Counted from the stretch's first letter, positions 8,280-18,001 are shown. The stretch is DNA of 64,000 nucleotides from JBAXAM01 sp037142515 (GCA_037142515.1 JBAXAM010000001.1:62001-126000); one strand, 5' to 3'. Numbers and translations are program-made. The notes: generated from the letters alone by a model not told the origin.

Positions 8280-9713
8280 ATGCAAGAAAAAAACACTGAG
8301 CTTTCACAAAACACTAAATCAACTACAGATTACGGCGAACCGCAAACTGTAAATTTTAACAAAATAGAAGGTAAGACTCTAGCACCAGAGCGCAGCATTA
8401 GAACCAAGCCCAGCGAGCGACAGAAGAAAGTCTTAGCTGAAATTAAGATTACTAATCTAACGGAGCTCAAGACCAAAACGCCAAACGAACTAATGACTAT
8501 GGCGCAAGAACTTGATATCGAACACATTACACGCATGCGCAAGCAGGACATGATCTTTGCTATTTTAAAAGTTCATGCTCAAAACAATAAAGATATTTTT
8601 GGAGACGGCGTGCTTGAGATTCTACCCGATGGCTTTGGTTTCTTACGATCAGCTGATAGTTCGTATTTAGCCGGTCCAGATGACATTTATGTATCACCCA
8701 GTCAAATTCGGCGATTTAATTTACGCACTGGCGATAATATCTCCGGTAAAATTCGCCCACCTAAAGATAGTGAGCGTTATTTTGCATTACTCCAAGTTGA
8801 TAAAATCAACTTTGACGATCCGGAAAGCATTACCCATAAAATTCTATTTGAAAACTTAACTCCTTTGTTTGCGAATGAACGCATCGTAATGGAACGTGGT
8901 ATAGGTAGCACAGAAGACATCACTGCAAGAGTTATTGATTTAGTAGCCCCAATAGGTAAAGGCCAGCGCGGCTTGGTTGTTTCGCCACCCAAAGCCGGCA
9001 AAACCATGATGCTACAACAGATTGCTCATTCTGTTACAGCTAATCATCCAGAATGCCATTTGATTGTACTGCTAATCGATGAGCGCCCCGAAGAAGTTAC
9101 CGATATGTCGCGATCAGTTAAAGGCGAAGTACTTGCAAGCACTTTTGACGAACCAGCAACTAGGCATATCCAAGTCGCAGAAATGGTAATCGAAAAAGCA
9201 AAACGCCTCGTCGAACATAAACGTGATGTGGTAATTCTACTTGATTCAATTACCCGCTTGGCACGCGCTTATAACACTGTAAGCCCTGCATCTGGAAAAG
9301 TATTGTCTGGTGGTGTTGATGCTAGCGCACTCCAACGCCCAAAACGCTTTTTCGGCGCAGCACGTAACATTGAAGAAGGCGGTAGTTTGACTATTATTGC
9401 TACTGCGCTAGTCGATACCGGATCTAAAATGGACGAAGTTATCTACGAAGAGTTCAAAGGCACTGGTAACTTGGAGCTTCACTTGGATCGGCGCATTGCA
9501 GAAAAACGCGTATTCCCAGCAATTGATATCAATCGTTCCGGCACTCGCCGCGAAGAGCTAATCGTACCGGCAGATGAACTGCAAAAAATGTGGATCCTGC
9601 GCAAAATTCTCCATCCTATGGATGAACTAGCCGCAATCGAGTTTTTAATTGCCCGCTTAAAAAACACAAAAACCAATGAAGATTTTTTTGAAGCCATGAA
9701 AAAATCTGGTTAA
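8280..9713 (+). CDS. rho: Transcription termination factor Rho
   Basis: The 477-aa protein is a hexameric RNA-dependent ATPase that ends untranslated transcripts. The N-terminal RNA-binding domain (LTELKTKTPNELMTMAQELD, then the cold-shock fold with DGFGFLR and PDDIYVSPSQIRRF) starts near residue 58. The ATPase core has the P-loop PPKAGKTMM (about 235-244), the Walker B stretch DVVILLDSITRLARAYN and the Q-loop/R-loop region SGKVLSGGVDASAL. It is about 58 residues longer than E. coli Rho (419 aa), all at the N-terminus. The extra segment is polar and charged (EKNTELSQNTKSTTDYG), probably disordered. No good ribosome binding site precedes the ATG, but the next ATG in frame falls inside the RNA-binding domain. 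Confidence 0.96.
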   Translation: MQEKNTELSQNTKSTTDYGEPQTVNFNKIEGKTLAPERSIRTKPSERQKKVLAEIKITNLTELKTKTPNELMTMAQELDIEHITRMRKQDMIFAILKVHAQNNKDIFGDGVLEILPDGFGFLRSADSSYLAGPDDIYVSPSQIRRFNLRTGDNISGKIRPPKDSERYFALLQVDKINFDDPESITHKILFENLTPLFANERIVMERGIGSTEDITARVIDLVAPIGKGQRGLVVSPPKAGKTMMLQQIAHSVTANHPECHLIVLLIDERPEEVTDMSRSVKGEVLASTFDEPATRHIQVAEMVIEKAKRLVEHKRDVVILLDSITRLARAYNTVSPASGKVLSGGVDASALQRPKRFFGAARNIEEGGSLTIIATALVDTGSKMDEVIYEEFKGTGNLELHLDRRIAEKRVFPAIDINRSGTRREELIVPADELQKMWILRKILHPMDELAAIEFLIARLKNTKTNEDFFEAMKKSG

Positions 9714-9741
9714 AAATTTCAAGATTTGGAGACATGAAGCA

Positions 9742-11574
9742 ATGTGTGGAATAGTCGGTGCAATTTCAGAACGCAATATTACAAACATTTTAGTCGAGGG
9801 TCTAAAACGCCTCGAGTATCGCGGTTATGACTCCTCCGGAATAGCTATACTAAATAATAAAAAAGCACTAAAAGTGGTTCGTGCTGTTGGTAAAATAAAA
9901 GCCTTAGAAAAAAAGCTAGAAACTGTACACCTTGAGGGCCATATCGGTATTGCACACACGCGCTGGGCAACTCATGGCGCACCTACTGAATGCAACGCAC
10001 ATCCACATGTTTCTAATAACTCCATTGCCCTAATTCACAACGGCATAATTGAGAACCATGAGGAATTACGCACAGAGCTCGTTAAAACAGGCTTCAAATT
10101 CAAAAGCGACACCGACACTGAAGTTATTGCCCACTTGATTTATAAACACTTGCAACAAAAAAACACTCTTCTTGACGCCGTTCATAAAGCTGTTAAAAAA
10201 TTAGAGGGTGCTTATGCCCTAGCCATTATTAGCCCTTCAGAACCAAGTAAGATAATTGCTGTACGCTCAGGCAGTCCAGTAGTTATAGGACTCGGAATTG
10301 AAGAAAATTTTGTAGCTTCTGATGCGCTCGCTCTGTTACCCGTAACTAACAATTTTGTTTATTTGGAAGAGGGTGATATTGCCGTTATTGAACGTAGCAG
10401 TGTCCATCTTTATGACTCAAAACTGCGTCCAGTAAAACGCCTGGCTAAAACCTCGGAAATTTCATCAGACAATATTGACCGTGGCGATTATCGTCATTTT
10501 ATGCAAAAAGAAATATTTGAGCAGCCAAAAGCTCTGACAGACACACTAGAAGAGCGCTTGCTCTCAAACGAAATTCCTCTCGAAATTTTTGGCAATAACG
10601 CAAAAAAAATATTCGACAAAATTAATAGGATACAGATTACAGCATGTGGATCCAGTTTCCATGCTGCGTTAATCGGGAAATACTATATTGAAAAATACGC
10701 AAAGCTTCCATGCAATGTAGAAATCGCCAGCGAATTTCGTTATCGCCAATCAATAGTTGAAGCTAGAACTTTATTTATTACTATTTCACAGTCGGGCGAA
10801 ACTGCAGATACTCTTGCAGCATTACGTTATGCTAAAAAACTGCCATTTGCCGCAACACTAGCTATTTGTAATGCTCCAGAAAGCTCTCTAGTACGCGATT
10901 CTGATTTGGTCTTCATGACCAGAGCAGGCGTTGAAATAGGTGTAGCAACCACAAAGGCTTTTACAACACAATTAACAGCTCTATTAATGCTTGCTATTGC
11001 ACTAGGCAAACGTCTTGGACTGGGCGCCAAAATCACACAACAATTAATTAAACAATTAAGGCACATACCAATTGCGGCTGAAAAAGCGCTTAGTTTAGAC
11101 AGAGAAATTATCACTATAGCCAAAACTCTTGAAAATAGCACAAATGTCTTTTTCCTCGGTCGTGGCATAAGCTATCCAATTGCTATGGAAGGCGCATTAA
11201 AACTAAAAGAAATATCCTATATTCATGCTGAAAGCTTTCCTGCAGGAGAATTAAAACACGGACCAATTGCTCTGATCGACCAAGGCACCCCTACAATTGT
11301 GATCATGCCCAATGATTCTCTATGCGAAAAGCTAAAGTCTAACTTACAAGAAGTAAATGCACGCGGCGGGAAATTAATAATTTTTGCCGATGAATCCCTA
11401 CATTTTAAAAATCACCCTGGATGGACCGTTTGTAAAATACCAAAAGTTGCAACAGAAATAGCTCCAATAATCTACACTATTCCCTTACAACTGCTTGCCT
11501 ATCACGTGGCAGTACTCAAAGGCACAGATGTTGACCGACCAAGAAACCTAGCAAAATCGGTAACAGTAGAATAA
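9742..11574 (+). CDS. glmS: Glutamine-fructose-6-phosphate aminotransferase (isomerizing)
   Basis: The 610-aa enzyme makes glucosamine-6-phosphate, the first step to UDP-GlcNAc for peptidoglycan and lipopolysaccharide. The N-terminal glutaminase domain starts MCGIVGAI, so Cys becomes the catalytic N-terminal residue after Met removal, and it continues with LEYRGYDSSGIA and THTRWATHG-like sequence. Two SIS sugar-isomerase domains follow (TACGSSFHAALIGKYY, TISQSGETADTL, FFLGRGISYPIAMEGALKLKEISY). The C-terminus DVDRPRNLAKSVTVE is the family signature. Length equals E. coli (609). The ribosome binding site is GGAG, ten bases before the ATG. The gene lies 28 bases after rho and eight bases before argS. 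No glmS ribozyme is present upstream, as expected outside Firmicutes. Confidence 0.97.
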   Translation: MCGIVGAISERNITNILVEGLKRLEYRGYDSSGIAILNNKKALKVVRAVGKIKALEKKLETVHLEGHIGIAHTRWATHGAPTECNAHPHVSNNSIALIHNGIIENHEELRTELVKTGFKFKSDTDTEVIAHLIYKHLQQKNTLLDAVHKAVKKLEGAYALAIISPSEPSKIIAVRSGSPVVIGLGIEENFVASDALALLPVTNNFVYLEEGDIAVIERSSVHLYDSKLRPVKRLAKTSEISSDNIDRGDYRHFMQKEIFEQPKALTDTLEERLLSNEIPLEIFGNNAKKIFDKINRIQITACGSSFHAALIGKYYIEKYAKLPCNVEIASEFRYRQSIVEARTLFITISQSGETADTLAALRYAKKLPFAATLAICNAPESSLVRDSDLVFMTRAGVEIGVATTKAFTTQLTALLMLAIALGKRLGLGAKITQQLIKQLRHIPIAAEKALSLDREIITIAKTLENSTNVFFLGRGISYPIAMEGALKLKEISYIHAESFPAGELKHGPIALIDQGTPTIVIMPNDSLCEKLKSNLQEVNARGGKLIIFADESLHFKNHPGWTVCKIPKVATEIAPIIYTIPLQLLAYHVAVLKGTDVDRPRNLAKSVTVE

Positions 11575-11582
11575 AATACAAA

Positions 11583-13358
11583 ATGGAATATCACTCTATG
11601 CAACAACAAATTAAAAAACTTATTATCGAATCTATTGCTCGATTACAACAAAATAACAAGCTACCAACAGGATTGTCTTTTGTAGTTAATGTAGATCCAA
11701 CAAAAACCAGCGAGCATGGCGATTTTTCCTCGAACATAGCCATGCTCTTAGCGAAAAACCTACGCTTGAACCCTATGGGTTTGGCACAACTTATAGCAGC
11801 GGAAATTCCTGTCGTTGGCATAATAAAAAATATTGAAACTGCTAAGCCAGGATTTATTAATTTCTATCTTACTGATCACGCTTATCACGAAATCGTTAGA
11901 GCCATAATAAGCGCAAAAGAAAAATTCGGGTCTAGTGACCTCGGCAAAAACAAGATGGTAATGGTAGAGTTTGTTTCGGCCAACCCTACCGGACCATTAC
12001 ATGTGGGCCACGGCCGCGGCGCCGCATTTGGGGCAACGGTCGCCAACCTACTCAAAACCATGGGTTTCAAAGTGCATTGTGAGTACTATGTTAACGATGC
12101 TGGACGCCAAATGCATGTACTAGCCTTAAGTATTTGGCTACGTTATCTAGAAATCGATCGTAAATTACCGCATTTCCCAGAAAATGGTTACAAAGGCGAT
12201 TACGTAATTGATATCGCACATAAGCTTAAAAAAGAATACGGCGAAGCTCTACACCGCCCGCTTGATTTTTTATACCAAGATTTGCCAGCCGACGCAAATG
12301 ATGGCGGAGATAAAGATTTTTACATAGACACCATGATTCAACGCGTACGATCGCTACTGGGTGAAAAAGACTATCAGCTAATTCTGCAAGCCGGCATCAG
12401 TGAAATCTTAACTGATATCAAAACTGATCTTGAAGAATTTGGCGTGACATTTGATGAATGGTTTCTCGAAAGTCACTTAATCAAAAATGGCGATGTCCAA
12501 AAAGGAATTAAAACACTACAAGACCATGGTTATGTTTACACTAAAGATGATGCCGTATGGTTTCGTGCCACAGACTTTGGCGACGAAAAAGACCGAGTTT
12601 TAACCCGTACTAATGGCCAAACCACTTACTTTGCATCCGATGTTGGTTATCACCTGAACAAATACATGCGTGGTTTTGATAAGATCATTGATGTTTTCGG
12701 AGCAGATCATCACGGCTACGCGCCACGCATTAATGCTTTTCTTAAAGCCATGCAACTTGACATCAATAAACTTGAAATCTTACTAGTGCAGTTTGCGATT
12801 CTCTACCGGGGCAAGCAAAAAGCTCAAATGTCAACTAGAAGCGGTGAGTTTGTTACGCTACGCCAATTACGTGAAGAAGTCGGCAAAGATGCGGCTCGCT
12901 TTTTCTATATAATGCGCAAAAATGACCAGCACTTAGATTTTGATATGGAATTAGCAAAATCACAATCAACTGACAACCCTGTCTATTATATCCAGTATGC
13001 ACACGCCAGAATTTGCAGCGTTATGCGCCAACTCGAAGACAAACAATTGTCCTATGATTCTGAAAGCGCAAAAACCCAACTACACAAATTAGACACTGTT
13101 CACGAAAAAAACCTTTTGCGTCGTCTCACGCGGTATTCGCTCATATTACAGGCTGCAGCCCTAAATTATGAGCCCCATTTGCTTGCACATTACTTAAGAG
13201 AACTTGCCTGCGATTTTCACGCTTACTATAATGCTCATCAATTTCTCATAGAAGATAAAGAACTACGTAATGCTCGACTATGCTTAATAGATGCAACGAA
13301 ACAAATATTAGCCAATGGCTTAACTTTACTTGGGGTTTTAGCTCCGGAAGCGATGTGA
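11583..13358 (+). CDS. argS: Arginyl-tRNA synthetase
   Basis: The 591-aa class I enzyme charges tRNA-Arg. The catalytic motif is VSANPTGPLHVGHGRGAAFG (HVGH at about residues 140-143), followed by YYVNDAGRQM. The KMSKS-equivalent is AQMSTRSGEFVTL. The C-terminal anticodon-binding DALR domain includes QYAHARICSVMRQLE. The first ATG (11583) and one at 11598 are both possible starts. Neither has a strong ribosome binding site, and the second would give an N-terminus MQQQIKKLIIESI closer to that of relatives. It begins eight bases after glmS and ends twelve bases before the ftsN-like gene, so the block is probably cotranscribed. Confidence 0.97.
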   Translation: MEYHSMQQQIKKLIIESIARLQQNNKLPTGLSFVVNVDPTKTSEHGDFSSNIAMLLAKNLRLNPMGLAQLIAAEIPVVGIIKNIETAKPGFINFYLTDHAYHEIVRAIISAKEKFGSSDLGKNKMVMVEFVSANPTGPLHVGHGRGAAFGATVANLLKTMGFKVHCEYYVNDAGRQMHVLALSIWLRYLEIDRKLPHFPENGYKGDYVIDIAHKLKKEYGEALHRPLDFLYQDLPADANDGGDKDFYIDTMIQRVRSLLGEKDYQLILQAGISEILTDIKTDLEEFGVTFDEWFLESHLIKNGDVQKGIKTLQDHGYVYTKDDAVWFRATDFGDEKDRVLTRTNGQTTYFASDVGYHLNKYMRGFDKIIDVFGADHHGYAPRINAFLKAMQLDINKLEILLVQFAILYRGKQKAQMSTRSGEFVTLRQLREEVGKDAARFFYIMRKNDQHLDFDMELAKSQSTDNPVYYIQYAHARICSVMRQLEDKQLSYDSESAKTQLHKLDTVHEKNLLRRLTRYSLILQAAALNYEPHLLAHYLRELACDFHAYYNAHQFLIEDKELRNARLCLIDATKQILANGLTLLGVLAPEAM

Positions 13359-13370
13359 GAATATTAAGAC

Positions 13371-13832
13371 ATGACTCGTGACTACGCCAAACGCAATACA
13401 TATCGAAAAAATTCTATAAAGAAGTCTTTCTATTTGGGATTGTGGCTGTTTGTTTTGTCTTTGTTTGCAGCATTTACCATAGGCCTAGTTTACCTTGGTA
13501 AATATAAACAACAGCATCACCAGATACAGTTAAAAAAAGAAGTAATCGCAACCGCGCCAACATTTGATTTTTATACTTTGTTGCCCCAAAAAACAAACAA
13601 CAAAGCCATATCCGAGTATGAGTTGGAAATTGCAACTGTAAAAGACTATGCCGCAGCAGATCACTTAAAGGCTGAATTAGCGCTACTTGGTTTTTCAGTT
13701 AGCGTAACCAAAGCCCATAATCAAAAATATCAAGTAGCTGTCGGACCATATGACAATAAAGATGCCGCTACTAATGATTTAGAGAGATTAAAACAAAACA
13801 AAATTAGAGGTACTCTTAAAAAAGTACACTGA
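13371..13832 (+). CDS. ftsN: FtsN-like cell division protein with SPOR domain
   Basis: The 153-aa protein has a short basic N-terminus (residues 1-23), one transmembrane helix (LGLWLFVLSLFAAFTIGLVY, about 24-45), a short linker and a C-terminal SPOR domain (about residues 75-150; VKDYAAADHLKAELALLGF and YQVAVGPYDNKDAATNDLERL). SPOR domains bind denuded peptidoglycan at the septum. FtsN activates septal synthesis. The protein is half the length of E. coli FtsN (319 aa), because the linker is very short. The position between argS and hslVU is the conserved gammaproteobacterial site of ftsN, which supports the assignment over a generic SPOR protein. Confidence 0.85.
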   Translation: MTRDYAKRNTYRKNSIKKSFYLGLWLFVLSLFAAFTIGLVYLGKYKQQHHQIQLKKEVIATAPTFDFYTLLPQKTNNKAISEYELEIATVKDYAAADHLKAELALLGFSVSVTKAHNQKYQVAVGPYDNKDAATNDLERLKQNKIRGTLKKVH

Positions 13833-13857
13833 ATTAATAACAAACGAGGAATATCCA

Positions 13858-14394
13858 TTGGAACAATTTCACGGCACAACAATTCTATCAGTGCGATGTA
13901 AAAACAAAGTCGCAATTGGCGGCGATGGCCAAGTATCGATGGGCGATACAATCGTTAAAAGCAATGCCCGTAAAATCCGCCGCATTTATCATGATCAAAT
14001 AATCGCTGGTTTTGCTGGCGCTACCGCTGATGCTTTCACACTGTTTGAGCTATTCGAAGCCAAGCTAGAAAAGCACCACGGGAACTTAATGCGCGCCGCA
14101 GTTGAATTAGCCAAAGATTGGCGCACCGATAAAATTTTGCGCCGCCTTGAAGCTTTGCTTGCAGTTGCCGATAAGAACTCATCTTTGATTCTTTCCGGTA
14201 ATGGCGATGTAATCGAACCTGAGGAAGGTATAATTGCTATCGGCTCCGGGGGCAATTATGCTCTAGCAGCAGCAAAATCACTACTTATAAACACAGAGCT
14301 AAGTGCACGCGAAATTGTTGAAAAAAGCCTACAGATTGCTTCGAGCATCTGCGTCTACACTAATTCAAATTTTACTATCGATGAGATCAACTAA
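13858..14394 (+). CDS. hslV: HslV peptidase subunit of the HslUV protease
   Basis: The 178-aa proteasome-like peptidase forms a double hexamer capped by HslU. It begins with a TTG codon after the ribosome binding site CGAGGA. The N-terminal MEQFHG is a short propeptide before TTILSVR, where the first Thr is the catalytic nucleophile. Other family features are VAIGGDGQVSMGDTI, GFAGATADAFTLFE and IAIGSGGNYALAAA. hslU follows after one base. HslUV degrades misfolded and regulatory proteins and is normally under heat-shock control (sigma-32). Confidence 0.97.
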   Translation: MEQFHGTTILSVRCKNKVAIGGDGQVSMGDTIVKSNARKIRRIYHDQIIAGFAGATADAFTLFELFEAKLEKHHGNLMRAAVELAKDWRTDKILRRLEALLAVADKNSSLILSGNGDVIEPEEGIIAIGSGGNYALAAAKSLLINTELSAREIVEKSLQIASSICVYTNSNFTIDEIN

Positions 14395-14395
14395 T

Positions 14396-15757
14396 ATGTC
14401 CGAAAATATTAATTTAATTTTTACTCCAGAAGAAATTGTTCACGCACTCGACAAACATATTATTGGCCAAAACGAAGCCAAACGCTCTGTAGCTATCGCG
14501 CTGCGCAATCGCTGGCGCCGCAGTCAAGTAAGAGACGAGCTACGCCCAGAAATCAAACCTAAAAATATTTTACTTATCGGACCAACTGGCGTGGGTAAGA
14601 CCGAGATTGCGCGTCGACTTTCTACCATGGCCAATGCTCCATTTATAAAAGTTGAAGCAACCAAGTTTACTGAGGTCGGCTATGTTGGCCGCGATGTCGA
14701 ATCAATTATCCGAGACTTAGTCGAGGTTGCAGTCAAAAAAAACCGTGAAGCAGAAATGACCAAAGTTAAAGACCGAGCACAAAATGCAGCCATCGAACGA
14801 ATTTTAGATGCCTTACTACCTTCACCAGCAATTAAAAATTTATTTCCTAGTCAAGACACAGAAAACAAAAAAGAACCTGAATCAACCGCCCGCCAATTAC
14901 TTCGCGAAAAATTACTTGCCGGTGAGCTCGACGATAAAACTATTGAGTTAGAAATGGCTCCACAAGTTGTTGGCGTTGAAATCATGGCTCCCCCTGGCAT
15001 GGAAGAAATGACAGGACAATTACAAAATATGTTTTCTAGTCTAACCGGCGGCCGCACAAAAAAACGTAAAATAAAAGTTAAAAATGCTTTTAAACAACTA
15101 TGTGACGAAGAAGCTTCTGCCATGATCAACGAAGAAGAAAACCGCCAAAATGCTTGCGAAAAGGTTGAGCAACACGGCATCGTATTTATTGATGAAATTG
15201 ATAAAATCACGCAGCGTGCCAACATGTCTGGCGCAGATATTTCTCGCGAAGGGGTGCAACGTGATTTACTACCATTAGTTGAAGGCACAACAGTATTCAC
15301 CAAATATGGCATGATAAAAACCGATCATATTCTGTTTATCGCCTCTGGCGCTTTTCATTTATCTAAACCATCGGATTTAATTCCGGAATTACAGGGACGC
15401 TTTCCCATACGCGTAGAGTTAAATGCGCTACGCACGGAAGATTTTGTAAGAATTCTTACTGAGCCGAAGGCTTCTTTAGTCGAACAATATATTGCACTCA
15501 TGGCTACCGAGGGGGTAAATTTAAAATTTACGCAAGATTGCATTAACCGAATTGCTGAAATTGCATTCCAGGTAAATGAAAGAACTGAAAATATCGGGGC
15601 GAGGCGCCTGTATACTATTATGGAGCGTTTACTCGAAGAAATATCTTATGCCGCACCAACTAAAAAAGGCAAAACAATCAATATTGACGCTAAATATGTC
15701 AATAAACAACTCGCAAAATTACTAGAGAACGAAGACTTAACTAAATATATTTTATAA
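14396..15757 (+). CDS. hslU: HslU ATPase subunit of the HslUV protease
   Basis: The 453-aa AAA+ unfoldase starts with MSENINLIFTPEEIVHALDK at the ATG 14396, one base after the hslV stop. An upstream in-frame ATG at 14303 would overlap hslV by 92 bases and is not the start. The features are HIIGQNEAKRSVAIALRNRW, Walker A GPTGVGKT (about 62-69), pore loop KFTEVGYVGRDVESIIRDLV, the intermediate domain (about 110-240), Walker B IVFIDEID and sensor ENIGARRLYTIMERLLEE. The C-terminus ENEDLTKYIL is the tail that docks into HslV. The last six bases overlap the end of the convergent ankyrin gene. Confidence 0.98.
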   Translation: MSENINLIFTPEEIVHALDKHIIGQNEAKRSVAIALRNRWRRSQVRDELRPEIKPKNILLIGPTGVGKTEIARRLSTMANAPFIKVEATKFTEVGYVGRDVESIIRDLVEVAVKKNREAEMTKVKDRAQNAAIERILDALLPSPAIKNLFPSQDTENKKEPESTARQLLREKLLAGELDDKTIELEMAPQVVGVEIMAPPGMEEMTGQLQNMFSSLTGGRTKKRKIKVKNAFKQLCDEEASAMINEEENRQNACEKVEQHGIVFIDEIDKITQRANMSGADISREGVQRDLLPLVEGTTVFTKYGMIKTDHILFIASGAFHLSKPSDLIPELQGRFPIRVELNALRTEDFVRILTEPKASLVEQYIALMATEGVNLKFTQDCINRIAEIAFQVNERTENIGARRLYTIMERLLEEISYAAPTKKGKTINIDAKYVNKQLAKLLENEDLTKYIL

Positions 15758-16627
15758 TAGCCCGCTTTTGTTTTTTGTATCATCTTTATTACTTGGCCCT
15801 TCATCGCTCAAGAAACTCTTCACAACGTTGTCGCCACCCTGTATATTTTTTTCATATTTTTCATATTTTTTTTGTATATTATCATCACTATAAGATGATT
15901 TAGTAAGTTGACTATAAAAGAACTCCTGCTGCTGTTGTTGTTTAGGTGCTTGTGACCGCATAATACCATCACCACTGTTAATATAACTATTGTATTTATT
16001 ATTAACATAATCTTTTGTGCTTTTACCACTAAGCCAATTAAGTACTGCACCACCCAGCTCGCCAAGAAAACCTTTTCCAGATATTTTTCCAGCTGTACTA
16101 ATATTTGTGTACCACCTACTAATACCGCCGTACCATTTTTTATTCTTCTCAAAAACAACTTTAGCTTTTTTATCCTCTTTATCCTCTAGGTACGCAGGCA
16201 TTATTTCTTTAAAAATAACAGGGTTGTTTCTGCTTGCAAGCCTAATATCTCGCTCTCCAAAAGTAATGCTATTGCGATCATAATTACCCCTTACGTAGCT
16301 CGGAATAATATTTTCAGCCATTTGTTGGCTTTGCCTGCTTTTATTTTCAAGAAGATACGTTAAAGCGGTGTTACCATCCTTGTCTCTTGTAGTATAGTCG
16401 GTGGTCTGTATAAGCTTTTCCGCAACATCTAAACGATTTTTCTTAATAGCAATAACAAGAGGGGTCTCGCCATCATTATTTTGAGCATTAAAATTACTTT
16501 TTCCACGTTCACTGATAAGCTCATTAATAGCACCACTGTCATTTTTCTCAATAGCTGATGTAAATTTTTCAATAAACTCATTATCTCTCATTATTTGCTC
16601 AGAATCTTTACTTGCTGGCATAGTCAT
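15752..16627 (-). CDS. Ankyrin-repeat protein, candidate secreted effector
   Basis: The 291-aa protein has at least two ankyrin repeats near its N-terminus (DGETPLVIAIKKNRLDVAEKL, residues about 52-72, and DGNTALTYLLENK, about 84-96), with a degenerate one before them. The middle is aromatic and basic (KKWYGGISRWYTNI, then AVLNWLSGKSTKDYVNNKYN). The C-terminal 70 residues are hydrophilic, with a run of Gln (QAPKQQQQQEFFY) and an acidic, Ser-rich end (DEGPSNKDDTKNKSGLL). There is no signal peptide or membrane helix. The ribosome binding site GGAGAAG precedes the ATG at 16627. Ankyrin proteins with polar tails are common type IV effectors in Legionella and Coxiella. Export here is an inference. 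Confidence 0.8.
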   Translation of the reverse strand: MTMPASKDSEQIMRDNEFIEKFTSAIEKNDSGAINELISERGKSNFNAQNNDGETPLVIAIKKNRLDVAEKLIQTTDYTTRDKDGNTALTYLLENKSRQSQQMAENIIPSYVRGNYDRNSITFGERDIRLASRNNPVIFKEIMPAYLEDKEDKKAKVVFEKNKKWYGGISRWYTNISTAGKISGKGFLGELGGAVLNWLSGKSTKDYVNNKYNSYINSGDGIMRSQAPKQQQQQEFFYSQLTKSSYSDDNIQKKYEKYEKNIQGGDNVVKSFLSDEGPSNKDDTKNKSGLL

Positions 16628-16669
16628 TTTTTACTTCTCCACTTTGAGTCGTAACCAATACACACGTAA

Positions 16670-16697
16670 ATTGTAGTTAGATTTTCATATATGTCAA
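16670..16697 (-). promoter_or_regulatory. Sigma70 promoter of the ankyrin gene
   Basis: On the minus strand TTGACA (16697-16692) and TACAAT (16675-16670) are 16 bases apart. The -35 box overlaps the stop codon of the upstream phosphatase-like gene. Transcription would start near 16663, 36 bases before the ATG. Confidence 0.65.
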
Positions 16698-18001
16698 TTT
16701 TTGACAAAACAACACTGATCATTTTTTAAAAAACTCTTTGGCTCCATACCCAGTTGTACCAACCTGCTACTAAAATTACGCGTCTCCTCAACACTTAGCT
16801 GACCAATAAAATATTCAACGGGTTTTTCACTATCTGGCAATAAATCATTATCTTTCGCAATGCGCAATAACTCAGCCAACTGAACTCCTGCATTATGCCG
16901 ATCAATAGAATTACCTGCTACAATTCTTGCTGCAACATCAGCAAAATCAAATCCTGCACCAACTCCAAATGCTCTTAAAAGCTCTACTTGATCACCAGCG
17001 GAGAGCTTACTGCAGTTTTCTGTAGCCTTATGAACAAGTGCTAATAAATGGTAACCTAAATCTTTCTCTAAATCCTCTTTTGTAACTGCTCCCATTGATA
17101 CTAAGCCTTGCGCCAAAATCACAAAATGCGCTTGTTCACTAGGAGAAAGTTGACCGAAACGCCTAAGCATACCCACGCCTTCAGGCAACATACTTAGCAA
17201 AAAATTGTATCCCGCCTGTTCATAAGTCTTGTACAACTTAGCAAGATTTTCTTCTTGCTTTGTTCTATCAGATTTCTCTCTAAAGCCACGGTCTAACGGT
17301 GCATGCAACATAAACACTGCATCCTGCGCTATCCTTTTAGCCCTATTTGCATCCAGATTTAAATTTTCTGTTTTTGAGTATTGATTTAACGCTACAACTC
17401 CCAATAAGCCCTTTTGCCCACTTTTTAGATCATCTAACACTGTTACTTCTGGGCGCTGTTTCTTCACAAGAGCAGCAATTTCCTGCAGCGACGGTGGCTC
17501 ACCGAGTTCCTCACTAACTCCCTTTAAAAATTCAGGATGCAAACAAAGAAAAGTTATTACTCCAAAACAACTACGTGTGTGTCCGGCCATACAATGGAAA
17601 TAAACAACGTTGCCAGCACTCAATCCATCTGCAACTTCGTCCATTTTTTGCTGAACTTCTACAAGCGCAATATTCGTACCTGTACTTGCATCCATAGAAC
17701 TATGTTCAAATAGCGACAGACGAATTGACTTTTGTGTAACCTCATAATCGGTAGCGCTTTCTTCGTCGTTAGTTAATAAACTCACTCTAGTCACTGTTAA
17801 GCCGCCATTTTCCGATGAAATCCTATCTAGCATTGCTTGAGTTGGGATCGCACCTAAAATTAATGCGCCATGATTTCCGATTGGCGGTATTATCGTATTA
17901 TGGTGAGCAGCACTTTTACTTTCTAAAAAAGCCCTAATTGGAGTAAGTTTTTGCGCATTATACCACCTTGCATATGGGCTAGTTACCTTAGTCTTATGCA
18001 T
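16694..18001 (-). CDS. Tyrosine/dual-specificity phosphatase-like protein, paralogue 1
   Basis: The 435-aa protein contains the cysteine-phosphatase P-loop signature HCMAGHTRS (Cys137, Arg143: C-x5-R-S), preceded by a hydrophobic strand (NVVYF). The segment before it (GNHGALILGAIPT, then VTRVSLLTNDEE) resembles the start of a dual-specificity phosphatase fold. The C-terminal half is helical and contains three similar units beginning LSPSEQAHFVILAQGL, LSAGDQVELLRAFG and LSVEETRNFSSRLV, spaced by about 55-70 residues. There is no signal peptide. The next gene upstream encodes a paralogue with the same order of parts. The substrate is unknown. A role as an effector acting on host phosphoproteins or phosphoinositides is possible but unproven. 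Confidence 0.72.
   Translation of the reverse strand: MHKTKVTSPYARWYNAQKLTPIRAFLESKSAAHHNTIIPPIGNHGALILGAIPTQAMLDRISSENGGLTVTRVSLLTNDEESATDYEVTQKSIRLSLFEHSSMDASTGTNIALVEVQQKMDEVADGLSAGNVVYFHCMAGHTRSCFGVITFLCLHPEFLKGVSEELGEPPSLQEIAALVKKQRPEVTVLDDLKSGQKGLLGVVALNQYSKTENLNLDANRAKRIAQDAVFMLHAPLDRGFREKSDRTKQEENLAKLYKTYEQAGYNFLLSMLPEGVGMLRRFGQLSPSEQAHFVILAQGLVSMGAVTKEDLEKDLGYHLLALVHKATENCSKLSAGDQVELLRAFGVGAGFDFADVAARIVAGNSIDRHNAGVQLAELLRIAKDNDLLPDSEKPVEYFIGQLSVEETRNFSSRLVQLGMEPKSFLKNDQCCFVKN

Noticed and set aside
14303..14395. Longer start for hslU at 14303
   Set aside because: It would overlap hslV by 92 bases and add 31 residues not found in HslU. The ATG at 14396 gives the family N-terminus.
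16694..16711. C-terminal CCFVKN of phosphatase-like paralogue 1 as a host prenylation site
   Set aside because: A CaaX box needs Cys four residues from the end. Here five and six residues separate the Cys residues from the stop side, so the motif does not fit.
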